Source of the DNA: Adiantum capillus-veneris | Taxonomy: Eukaryota > Streptophyta > Polypodiopsida > Polypodiales > Pteridaceae | Direction: 5' to 3' | Length of the DNA stretch: 64,000 nucleotides | NCBI GenBank assembly: GCA_014529385.2 | Contig: CM043943.1 | Coordinates: forward strand, 98,142,855 to 98,206,854 | Shown: piece after piece, positions 31,898 through 42,462 of the stretch | Layout: each line of letters starts with the position of its first letter | How positions within the stretch are numbered: position 1 is the stretch's first letter | Program-made: the position numbers and the translations under genes | Notes under the pieces: model-generated | The model's database searches: none | What the model was told of the DNA's origin: nothing | Seen by the model: the letters and a program-made list of their open reading frames with translations, nothing else

Positions 31898-32394
31898 TGT
31901 CACAAACTGATGATGTGGTAGTACGGACATCAGAGCAGTACAGAATCCTTGGAAATTGCGTCGACATGCTGAAATGGCAACATTACGGATTTGCGCTTTT
32001 TGCATTGGTTGGTGCTGATGTGGCAGGCTGTACGGATTTCCGCGATCCACGTTGGCAGCTTTTTGAGACCTGAAGCTTTTGAGTTTGCAGCTTTTCATGT
32101 AGTTGCTTTTGAGTTTGAAGACCAAGGGCCTATAAATATGAACCCAGGGTCACTTATTCTCTCAGTCTGCTGATGAGCAACTAAGCAGAGAGAGCCCTCG
32201 ATCATTGTAACTTTGCTCAAGCATCAATATAAAAATAAATACCGAAAGGGCGCTTGATTTTGGGGCCAACACCTCTAGGCACGGAACTATGCCAGGTCGT
32301 GTCGACTCTATTTTAAGTTGTGATAAAGTTTGTGAAGTGTTTTCTCTCGTGTGTCGTGCCATGTTTTCGACTTGGGGTGCCCAAGTCTGTAACA
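31898..32394 (+). repeat. LTR of a plus-strand gypsy (Gypsy-E), mosaic of Gypsy-A-like and Gypsy-B-like parts
   Basis: Runs from TGTCACAAACTG to gtctgtaaca. The first part (about 31970-32145) is homologous to the U3 of the Gypsy-A LTR (about 33380-33590). The last part matches the end of the Gypsy-B LTR (cttgg-gtg-ccaagtctgt-aaca). A priming-site-like AGGTATATAGCC follows at 32397-32408. Confidence 0.75.
32131..32140 (+). promoter_or_regulatory. TATA box in the Gypsy-E LTR
   Basis: tataaatatg after accaagggcc. The equivalent block in the Gypsy-A LTR reads ccaagggccattaaatatg (33561-33579). Confidence 0.6.
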
Positions 32395-32457
32395 GAGGTA
32401 TATAGCCCAATCGATTTTCCTTCCACCGAGAAATGCGATCCTTTTACCACGACACAC

Positions 32458-33158
32458 ATGGATTCAAGTGACGAGTCTGGCAAGAATCAAATGAACCCAC
32501 CTGACAATTCCAGATCGGGTGAAAGTATGAAAAATTCAAATGGGCAATCGGAAGAAGAGTATGGGCCTCCACGGCCTACGGAGTGTAAACAAATGGAGAT
32601 GTAGCGTTAACAGCAAGTTGATGCTTGTGCTAAGCAGATGCTACAGTATTCGAAGGATCCCCAATACACGAAATTTTTGACCCGGCACCCGATTGATGAG
32701 ATTCATTCTCGATGGTGTACGGTCATCGATTCACCATTAAAGTCCGCATTGAAGAAACCACCGGCCTCGTGGATGTACACTAAAGATGAACTTGATGATG
32801 TGATTGAATGACGAGCCAACCCAATATTGAAGATCACAAAGCATTCAAAGAGACGCAACAAGGGAACAGATTACCTTGGTTATTTGGTCCGACAGTCTTC
32901 TTTTGCAAATGCACGAAAAGCCAAGAAGCGTGTACGCTTCGAGGATGTGTCGAGTTCGTCGTCCTCATCCTCTTCTGATTCCAATGATGAGGACAAAAAG
33001 GACAAGAAACGACGAAGAACCAGAGACATGGAAAGAACAAGAAGAAGGCCAAGAAAAGAAGATCCCACCGATGATCTTGGAGCATTCATTCTCTTCTGTG
33101 AGTCGGACTCTGATGACCAGATGTTTTGTTCAAAGAGGAAGCACTTTTATAGAGCCAA
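32458..33158 (+). pseudogene. Gypsy-E gag N-terminal fragment
   Basis: From the ATG at 32458 (MDSSDESGKNQMNPPD), one frame with stops at 32602, 32608 and about 32809. Contains LQYSKDPQYTKFL, NKGTDYLGYL, KKRVRFEDV, a poly-Ser run and FCSKRKHFYRAN. Each corresponds in order to segments of Gypsy-B gag (LNFAKDPKMAKYM, KKGTDFPGYL, KKRVRFEGV, poly-Ser, KKNFNKAN). The frame is cut at 33158 where the Gypsy-A LTR begins, so Gypsy-A inserted into Gypsy-E. The remainder of Gypsy-E should lie beyond the right window edge. Confidence 0.82.
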
Positions 33159-34184
33159 TGTCACAACCTGCTGACGTGTCAAAGCCCTGAAGAATGGGGC
33201 CAACTCACAGATGCTGGCCGAGGGGCCTAAACCCTAAGAAGAACAAGTAACATAAGAAGAAGTCCTATCAACTTATGGGGACCCTTCGATGGGGCCCCAA
33301 GTGACATAAAGGATTCAAATAAAGTTGGACTCTCTCACACACACAAAAGACTTGCGCAAACTAATGACATGGCAAATTTTTGGAAATTCCGCAGACTGCT
33401 AACGTGGCAAAACTATACGGATTTCCGCTTCACGTTGGCCGTGGTGACGTGGCAGGACTGTACGAATTTCCTTGATTTACGCTGACAGCTTTTAAGCATT
33501 GCTTTTTGGACCAGAAGCTTTTGAGTTTGAAGGCTTTTCATGTAAACCGCTTTTCATAGGCCAAGGGCCATTAAATATGTGCTAAGGGCTCATTCTTTGG
33601 CATGCTTCCTGGAGAAGATGTAGAGTCTGGAGTACCGGCTTGTACTGTGTTGATGCAATATAAAGAAATACGGATTGTGGCAAGAAGCATGAGGCACAGA
33701 GCAGCAGAGAGCTATGTAGACGGTTGGAGAGTCACCATGTGGGAACGTGTTCTTAGAAGATGGGCAACGAATCACTTAGTAATTACTAGAATAATTACTA
33801 CAGTAAACCCGAAGTATATAAATAGGGCCCATTACATTGATATCAGGTTGGCAATTGTAATCACTTGTATTAGCTCTTTGGGCTATAATTGCACTTGAGC
33901 ATCAGTGGCAGTATTGTTGGCTATACTTTTCTCTGTAGTCATATCCGCTGTAATCTCAATCATGGTATATATTCAGTGATACTTACTTCTCAACAGTCTT
34001 TTGAATCTGATTCTGAATTTGAACTTTATTCTAGTCTATAAGTCCGATTCTCATTTCAGTATTCACATTTTAGTTTAGTCTCTGATTTCTGTCTAGTCTG
34101 CTGTATGAAATCTTCCCACACGAGTAGCTGAAATCCTTCAACACTGGAATTAGCTGTCTCAAGAGATCAGCTCCAATTCCATTT
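33159..34184 (+). repeat. Gypsy-A 5' LTR (3' edge approximate)
   Basis: The first 96 bp match 63905-64000 with about seven differences. Contains a TATA-like ttaaatatg at 33571-33579 and a telobox (aaaccctaa, about 33228-33236). I place the end shortly before tggcgatcacggtggc (about 34185), a possible priming site whose tRNA I cannot assign. Confidence 0.7.
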
Positions 34185-34254
34185 TGGCGATCACGGTGGC
34201 TCGAGCTGAAGCTCGTGGACTGAAAGACTCTTCTCCCAGTTGAAGTTTTCAGCA

Positions 34255-36000
34255 ATGGCATCAAAATCCAATCGTGGCCGGAAATCTACCAATCGTGTGG
34301 ACCCCATTCCTGAGGAGTCAGGAAGAGAGTCTGACCCCAAGCAAGAGAAAATGACTAACACTGAGGCTTAGGAGGAGCATAGTCAGGCTGATGAGGCGCA
34401 GGACTCATAGCACTCCAGTCATTCTCGACGCAGACGGGCACAATGGGAAGCACGAAAGGCAAAGAGTTCCAAGAGTTCTTAGTCTCGCCAGAAAGATGCG
34501 CATATCAAAGGCAGAAAGGGAAGTCACCATACTTCTAGCAGACAAAACAGAGAAGATACTGATACTGAGACAGAGACAGAGATTGATTGGGATGCTGACA
34601 CTGACAATTGCAAGAAGGCTCCCAAGCGTCAGTCTGAAGCCAAGAAGAGAATTGGCGGGATCAGCAGTAATCGAAATGATTACACCGCTTCCCTGAAGAT
34701 TTCCTTTCCCATATTCAAAGGAGGGAAAAAGGATGATTCTGATGTTCACATACAAGCTTTCGAGCAGTATGCTGAACTAAAAAACATTGATGAAGATGAT
34801 TGGGGGGAATACTTTTCACAAACCTTGAAGGAAGCAGCAAGGAAATGGTATTACCATACCCTGCATGCCAGCTGAGATCAAATAATAAATTACTTAAGGC
34901 CTTCAGGTTGGAATATTCCGACAATCAAGGAGATGAGGATATTCTCTCTGAATTGGATCAGATCAAACAGAGGAATTTGTCAGTCCGCAGCTATGTCGAA
35001 AAGAGGAATTTGTCAGTCCGCAGCTATGTCGAAAAGATCAAAGAACTGACCAGACAGTTGCAAGAACCACCGTTTGAGAAGAGATTGAGGGCATGATTTC
35101 TGAATGGGTTCAGAAGCAAGAAGCTGAGAGAACAAGAAGTACCAGCCCCTACAAAGAAATTCAATGATCTGGTCCAGCGAGCATTAAAACTGGAACAGCA
35201 GGCTAAGAAAGAAAAGAGCCACAAGAAGAGAAGGACCAGTAGCAGTAGTTCGGCTACTGAAGCATCTGATTCCAGTGCAACATCCAGCAGCTCCGAGAGC
35301 AGCTCCAATGAATGGACAAAGGAAAAATCAAAGAAAGGATCATGGACCAAGAAAATTGAAGAAATGGCTAGGCAGATTGCAGAGATTAGCCATACAAGAC
35401 AGCTGGTCCGGAAGATGGAGACTTGGTGTTCAAGATGTAAATCCAAGGATCACATCTCCACGGAATGCCCACAATGTACCTACTGCAAGGCCTTCGGTCA
35501 CCTATGGAATAATTGTGGCATCCGAATTCACCATTTTAAGAAAGGAAAGGATCTATCAGTGGTTGCCTACACTGAACCAATAAAGGCAGAGCCAATCAAA
35601 GTAGCACAAGAAGAGGGACCAGGTACCAGTGGTACTGGTCAAGGACGTGGCAGATACCAACAAGGAATGGGCAGAGGAAGAGGAAGAGAAAGAGGCAACT
35701 TCCAGACCAGGAGCATGAATTGCTATACCTATGGGAAGTATGGTCATTTTGCAGCCCAATGTCCAGATGCACCAGTAACGACTGCTACTGAGGCTAAGGC
35801 ACCAGAGCCAGTCCCAGTCAAAGTAGTTACCAGGAGCAAGGGAGTTATCATTGAGGAAATTCCAGACATTTCAGAAGTACCAGCTAATCCTAACAGCAGC
35901 AAGTGGGCCCAACAAAGGGAAGTTTGGAAGGCCAAAGGTAAAGAAAAGTTCCGAGGCTAGAGTCATTCAGAAGATACCAGCCCAATCGACTGATAAAGAT
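34255..36000 (+). pseudogene. Gypsy-A gag
   Basis: From the ATG at 34255 (MASKSNRGRKSTNRVD). Stops occur near 34369 and 34405 and a frame change near 34870. Capsid-like segment KISFPIFKGGKKDDSDVHI and KEAARKWYYHTL, then DILSELDQIKQ. A 33-bp tandem duplication repeats RNLSVRSYVEK at about 34968-35034. Further on are a poly-Ser region, a cysteine cluster (CSRCKSKDHISTECPQCTYC) and a second knuckle CYTYGKYGHFAAQC in which the second Cys is Tyr. A GRGRGRERG basic run lies between. Gag packages the RNA; this copy is broken in several places. Confidence 0.85.
34968..35034 (+). repeat. 33-bp in-frame tandem duplication in Gypsy-A gag
   Basis: Two identical units, aggaatttgtcagtccgcag plus thirteen bases, encoding RNLSVRSYVEK twice. 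Confidence 0.9.
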
Positions 36001-39000
36001 CAGTCAGTACCGTCCATGACAGAGACCATGCTGGCTGTAGTACATGGACTAGCTGATGAAATGGGAGTGGAAGGAACGAGTAGTACTGATAAAGAAGAAT
36101 GGCAGTGTGAAGACACTAGTTCTTCAAGCTCTGACAATCAGTCTGACCAGGAGCGAGAGGAAATTCAGGTGAAAATTTGTGATAGAATCCAAAAGCTGAC
36201 TGTAGAGCTGGAGGATATAAGAAAGACCTTACCTGAGGTGGCCAACTTTATCAGACAACGCAGGAAGACTGAGGCAGAGGCCAGAACAGTGGACCTGACG
36301 GTTGTCCGGGATGATGAAGTTCCACTTATTCAGGTAGATTAAAAGGTCAGGAAGCAGCGGGAACCTCTCAAGCGTCATACTGGATGGAGGAGTAGGAGTC
36401 AACATAATGGGAGCCCATCTTCAGCAAAGAATGGGTATCACTAACATGAAACCAGCACCATTCAAAGTAAGAATGGCGGATCATCGAGTCGTACAAGCGA
36501 CGGGCATGATTGAAAACATGCAGATAAGAGTTGGGAGGGAAAAATTCAAAACTAGTTTCCTAGTTTTGGATGTACAGGGAGCATATGGAATGCTATTAGG
36601 ACGCCCATGGTTAAGAACAGCACATGCTGTTCATGACTACGCAAACCAGACCTTAACCATAGAAGGGGCCCGTGGCAGAATCAAAATCCAGACCAACAAC
36701 ACCAGGAGTTGGAAAAAGGAACTTAGGCCGAAGGATTTGTGTCAGAAATACCGAGCTAAGAAAATTGAGCGAATGCTAGCAGTAATGAACATCTTTCCTT
36801 TGGCAGAAATTGATTTGAATGCAGTCCTACTAAACAAAGAACAAGCTGACAAGCAGAAGAGACAATTCCCTGATCAGTTTACTGAAGTCAATACAGGGGA
36901 AAGAACCGTTCAGCTAACTGGAAGAATGGAGGAACCAACTGATACTGGTAAAATAGAAGAATCAGTATATTCTGAAGAGTATCCACTGAATCAGAATAAT
37001 GATTCAGAGATGAATGGACCTTCTTGGAACTACGCTGAAGACTCGACCAAACGAAAAGGAGGACGACCAAATTGGTTGCTTCCAGATGATCAGGAAGTAG
37101 AGGAGTGGAACCTGGGATCAGAGGAAAATCCCAGAATGATCAAAGTCAACAAGCACCTGAAACCGGCAATGAAGGAAAAGGCAAGGAAAATGTTCCAGAA
37201 CTATAAAGATGTATTTGCCTGGGAACATACAGATTTGAAGGGAATAGATCCTAAAGTTTGTCAACACCGAATACCACTAAAACCAGAAGCTAGACCAGTC
37301 AGATTGCAAAGATACCGGATGAACCTCAACTATGCAAAGAAGGTCAAGGAGGAGATTGATAATCTTCTCAAGGCTGGGTTCATTACGGAGGTAGCAAGTA
37401 GTGATTGGTTATTTCCAACAGTCGTCGTTCCTAAGAAGAATGAGAAATTAAGGGTTTGTGTCGACTATAGGAAACTAAATGCCCAGACCATTAAGGATCC
37501 GTTTCCCTTACCTTTTACTGATATGTTGCTTGATGAGATCGTAGGATATGAGATGTATAGCTTCATGGATGGTTATAGCGGCTATAACCAATTATAGATT
37601 GCTCCTGAAGATAGGGCCAAGACCACTTTCATCACTGAGTGCGGAGCATTCATGTATTTGGTGATGCCTTTTGGCCTGTGCAATGCACCAGCTACTTTTC
37701 AACGGTGTATGATGGAGATGTTTAATGAATTTCTTCATCGGTTCCTCGCCATTTTCATGGATGACTTCACTGTCTATTCAGTTGAGGAACAACACCTTCT
37801 ATTCCTAGAGATGTGTTTTAAACGCTGTCAGGAGAAAAGGATTTGCTTGAATCCATTTAAATCAGTATTTCTGGTTTGGAAGGGACAGCTACTGGGACAT
37901 GTGGTTTCCCGCAATGGAATAGAAATGGCCAGTGACAAAATACAATGTGTCTAGCAAGCTAAAGCACCTAGAACTGCTTCTGAGTTGAGTTCTTTCTTGG
38001 AGTATGTGAATTTTTATAGAAGATTTGTACACAAGTTTGCTTCTCAAGCAGTACCACTATATGAGCTTACAAAGAAGACCAGTAAGTTCAATTGGACTGC
38101 CGAGTGTGAGGAGAGTTTCCAAAATTTGAAAAAAGCCATTACCAGTAAACCAGTCCTCAGGCAACCGAATTGGGAGATTATTTTTCATGTACATGTAGTT
38201 GCTTCAGGATTGGCAATGGGGGCAATATTAGCTCAGCCAGATGGCAGAATAGACTATCCGGTCTATTTTGCTAGTCGGAGATTCCGTCAGGCTGAACAAG
38301 GCTATACGACTACTGAAAGAGAAGCCCTCGGAATGGTTTTTAGCGCTACAAAGTTCAGGCATTACCTATTGGGAAAGTTATTCCATTTTTATGTGGATCA
38401 TCAAGCTCTTTTGTTTCTGATTAACAAAGTCATTATTCAAGGCAGGCTGATAAGATGGATGATGTTCCTTGTGGAATTTGAATTCAGAATTTTCCATAAG
38501 CTTGGCCGAAACCACTGTGGAGCTGACTTTCTTTCCAGAAGTACAGAAGGATATTCAGAATCACCTCTGAGAGATGAACCAGTTGATGCTAATTTATTTC
38601 AGTTAGAAGCAGAAGAATCAGTGGATCCTGAATGGTATGATATTTATCAATTCCTTTCCCAAGGTGCCTTTCCAGAGGATTGGAAACAGAATCAGAAGAA
38701 GGCTTTGATCATAAAAAGCCTGAAATTTACCATCATTGGGGGAGTACTTTATCGATTGGGTGTGGATGGTATACTTCGGAGATGTGTCCCTATGGAGGGA
38801 AGAATGCAAGTTATCTCAGAAGCGCATAATGGAGAGTCTGGGGAACACTTTTCCAACGAAGTGACCTACAAGAAGATTCTGCAAGCAGGTCTGTGGTGGC
38901 AAACAATGATTGCTGATGTCAGAAGCTTTTGTAAAACTTGTGACATATGCCAAAGAATGGGCCGACCAACAACTGCAGACACGACTCCCTTAATGCCAAT

Positions 39001-39675
39001 ACAACCATTGGGAGTATTCATGAAATGGGGACTGGATTTTATGGGACCTTTTAAGAAGGTGACTCCCAGGAAGAACAAATACATCGTGATGGCTACTTAT
39101 TATGTTACCAAGTGGGTTGAAGCTAAAGCTCTTCCTGACAATACAGCCAAGTCAATTGCAAGGTTTTTGTTTGAGAATATTGTCTGCCGATATGGATGTC
39201 CAGTGGAAATTGTGACCGATCAAGGGACACATTTCATCGATGATACTATGGAAATCCTATTGGATATGCTTTCAGTCAAGCATCGGAAATCTACTCCTCA
39301 CTATCCCAGATGCAATGTAGCAATAAGACAATTAAGACTATTCTCACTAAGGTGGTGCAAAAGAAACCAGACCAGTGGGATTTGAAGCTTCAGACTGCTC
39401 TTTGGGCTTATAGGACAGCTTATAAGGTAACTACTGGAATGACACCATTCAGAATGGTGTATGTTACTGAAGCTGTGGTTCCTATGGAGTTTGTAATCCC
39501 CAGTCTAAGAATGGCTGTAAAGTATGGACTAGACTTCAACCATAATCTTAAGAAAAGACTGGATGAACTGATGCAGTTAGATGAACTCAGGCAAAGAGCT
39601 ATATTGGAACAGGAAATTGTTCAACAAAGAAGGAAGCACTGGCATGATCGCCGAATTAAAGTCCGAGAATTCTAG
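36000..39675 (+). pseudogene. Gypsy-A pol: protease, RT, RNase H, integrase
   Basis: An acidic linker is followed by protease VILDGGVGVNIMGAHL (about 36378-36425, D-G-G instead of D-S/T-G) and MLLGRPWL (about 36590). RT (about 37250-37900) has VCVDYRKLNAQT and FMDDF. RNase H (about 38080-38560) has VYFASRRF and YVDHQALLF. The integrase zinc domain has CKTCDICQ; core motifs are GLDFMGPF and VTDQGTHF. In-frame TAG codons occur at 37595-37597, 37952-37954 and 39673-39675. Near 39315 a small deletion or frameshift removes the expected NGQxE segment with the catalytic Glu, so integrase would be dead even without the stops. Confidence 0.9.
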
Positions 39676-40484
39676 AAAGGAGACTTAGTGCTTCTATATC
39701 AGTTGGGTCCAAAGAAGCCGAATTTGAAGATTGCCTGGGCAGGACCTTTTGAGGTTGATTGGGTCTTCTCCAATGGCACAGTCAGATTAAAAGACTTATC
39801 TGGACTGATGTTGCCGGGAGTATATAATGGAGCAAAGATCAAACTTTATTATTCAGAGACCAGAGAAACTGGGTTAGAAGAAGTCACTATGGAACTGGAG
39901 GTTGTTGATCAAGAGATACCAGAATTAGATATTTTTGGTCTCTTCCATGTGCAACCAGTTCCAGATTCAGAACCAGTACCTGAAGAATCAGATCGGGCTG
40001 ATTTAAGAACCAGTATCAGTATGGTCCAGCCAAAGTGGGAATCAGTTCAAAACCAGTATGAACACACTTTTCAAATTTTAAGTGGCCAACGGTCAAGTGG
40101 TATGCCAATGATAATTATTACAAGGATGGGTTGCAGTCTTGTCCAATGCATGTTTGCCACGACAGCAAAGGCACACACAAGTCTAGGAGCGGCGAGTGGT
40201 GGAGCTTTTATGACGCGAACACGTATAACAGTCAGGAGAGTTAGCATTTTTCCTCATAAATCTCCTATGCGACGCTTTCCTCCTGTCAACCATTCGCCAT
40301 CGCCGAGCTCCGAGGTTTCTTCACTACAGCTGCAAACTTTGACCTCTGATGAGACAGTTGACGGTCAGACACCTTACCAGCAACACCAGGCAACGGCTTT
40401 AACACAAGCAAGTCCTCTTCGCCTTCGCCTGTTTCATTGTCGTCGACCTCACAGTGTATGGGTAGAAAGAAATGCTGAGAGAAG
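39676..40484 (+). pseudogene. Gypsy-A integrase C-terminus and following spacer
   Basis: KGDLVLLYQLGPKKPNLKIA, WAGPFEVDWVF and YNGAKIKLYYSE are the GPY/F-type C-terminal module of an OTA integrase, matching the module at the start of Gypsy-0. The true pol end is probably near 40100. The open frame beyond has compositional bias without recognisable motifs and overlaps the third ORF. Confidence 0.8.
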
Positions 40485-41239
40485 ATGCAGGAAACTCTTG
40501 AAGAAACCCAGGCTATAGTTGCTGAGGCAAAGGCAAGCCTTCCTGTTCTCTCATACAGTAAAATCCAAAGATATGTCTTTACTGATCACGCAATGACTTT
40601 GCTACAACTCTGGGATTTGCGAGTTGTGTTGCAAGCCACAAGGATTGCTTTTCAGACAGATATTATTAAGCAAGTTCTTGATTCCTTTGATGCTGAAACT
40701 AGCAGTGCTGTGATAAATAATAGGAAGGTGTCAGTGACACCAGAGGCCATTGCATTTGCATTTCGGATACCCAATGAGCCCAAACCGTCTGTGGCAACTG
40801 CACAGCAAATAAGTACTGCTCTAAAGGAGGACGAAACAGCTAGAAAGAAGCGCAAGGCAAGTGCTCAAGGAGTTCCAGTAGCAGGACTGGAAGCCTCCGC
40901 TGCTTACAGGTTTGTAGCAGAAGCAGTCAGTCTTAAGAATAACCCAACGTATGTATCAAAGAAATTATTTGCTATGCTGTTGACCAAGATACTGGATCCA
41001 CAAGTCCATATCAACCTGTGTCAAATACTCTCGCATAATGTACTCCAACAGACTGCCAAGCTGAAATCTCAAACTGTTTTCAAGGCATGGTATGTTTGGC
41101 AATTTTTGTATTGGGCTACTGCTGCAGATGTTAATGAGCAGGTAAAGCAGGCATGGAATGAGCAACCCATTTCTGAACCAAAGAAGATTAAACTGTCCTC
41201 AGACGACGAGGAAACGGACAGTCAAACAATTTCCAAGGA
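40485..41239 (+). pseudogene. Gypsy-A third ORF, N-terminal part (interrupted by Gypsy-B)
   Basis: From the ATG at 40485 (MQETLEETQAIVAEAKASL), 252 codons without a stop to the Gypsy-B target site. Features: a globular helical N-domain with VFTDHAMTLLQLWDLRVVL and VSVTPEAIAFAFRIPNE, a basic KKRKASAQG patch, a hydrophobic FKAWYVWQFLYWAT segment (about 41080-41125) and an acidic-Ser tail SSDDEETDSQTISK. No signal peptide is visible. The position after integrase in the sense direction is where Athila-type elements carry an extra, sometimes env-like, ORF. The VTPEAIAFAF stretch resembles domains annotated as plant transposon protein in databases from memory, which needs a search. Excision of Gypsy-B joins it in frame to 56484. 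Confidence 0.75.
41235..41239. repeat. Gypsy-B target-site duplication, left copy (AAGGA)
   Basis: Identical to 56479-56483. Confidence 0.93.
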
Positions 41240-41819
41240 TGGAACAGACTTGGACACTCCAAGTCAAGAATCAACCGCGACAGCACCAAATAACCACTTG
41301 AAAACAATTCACAGATCACAATAGATTTGCACTGGCCCGGCGGAGTTCCGTGCCTAGAGATATTGGCCCCAAAGACTGGCGCCCCTTTCGGTATTTCTTT
41401 TTGTATTAATCAATCATCAAAGTACAAGAGAGCGGTTAGGGTTTCACTCTCAGACTCTGCGTCCAGATGCTCTGAGAAGTGAGACCCTCACCACTAATTT
41501 AAAGGTTACAAGGGATGCCCAAAAGCAGAGCCCCAAAAGCTTGAAAGCAAAAGCAGATTCTCTCTCTCTCTCTCAATGAGAGTCAGTAAAAAGCAAGTTC
41601 TCTTTTTCTCTTTCTTTCTCCCAAATCAAAGCGAAAAGCTGAGATTTGCGTCGCTCAAAATTTCCCCAAAAAATAAAAAAATAAAAATAAAAAATAATAA
41701 TCCGTCTCTGCGATTTCCGGAAATTAGGGTTTTCGGGAGAAATTAGGGTTTGCAGGAATTTTAGGGTTTCTGGCAAAAATTAGGGTTTTTGCTGTCCGCC
41801 ACGTCATCACTTTGTGACA
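41240..41819 (-). repeat. Gypsy-B 3' LTR
   Basis: 580 bp, tggaacagac to tttgtgaca. A direct repeat of 55909-56478 with visible substitutions and length change in the A-rich run. Contains a (TC)n run and four ttagggttt words at 41724, 41743, 41761 and 41780. Confidence 0.93.
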
Positions 41820-41836
41820 TACCCCCCTCTTGAAAG
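41820..41836 (-). other. Gypsy-B polypurine tract
   Basis: The plus-strand tacccccctcttgaaag reads as a purine run ending at the LTR. The core is the same as at 46398-46411 in Gypsy-C. Confidence 0.8.
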
Positions 41837-42462
41837 CATTGTAATCAACCGCGATTACGCCTGCAAAACCGACAAAAGCCATAAGCCGTCTTAACAGACA
41901 CTGACTGTTAGTACCTACGTACTAGGAACACACGTCTAGCACATGTACAAAATCGACAGTCACATCACAGGACATCACCAGACATCACAGGACATCACAT
42001 GACATTCAACATTCATTCGGATCTTAGACCATGATTAATCGGCAATGTAGCTAGCAATCACATCTAGGTCCAATCGGGACCTCATTGATGTCCGATTGAC
42101 TAACCCCTATTGCAACCATGTCTATTCGAGATCAATTAGACCAAAATGCTGTAGTCATTTCGGCTATCAGTTCCTGCACTCACAAGAAGTCAAGAACAAA
42201 TCAGTATCATTATCAGGAATTCCATTTCATAAAGTCATCCAACAGAATACTTTCAGCTCTCAGTATCCGTGAAGCTCAAAGAGACATCAGTGACTTTAGT
42301 ATCAAAATCAAGGCATCTGTTGACAAACGAGCGGAGTAACTCCCCTCTTGTGCATCCCACTGCACCAGATCTTCGGCCAAGCTGAGTTTTTGGGTTCCGT
42401 TTGGAGTAGACTATGCTAAACCAAAACATCGAGGTAAAGTTTCACAATCCAAGGAGTATCTG
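41837..42462 (-). other. Gypsy-B 3' untranslated region
   Basis: No coding match. Short gacatcac repeats at 41964-42005. Confidence 0.6.

Noticed and set aside
41724-41788. Interstitial telomere repeats
   Set aside because: The words are spaced and lie within both LTR copies of Gypsy-B, so they are LTR motifs and not telomeric tracts.
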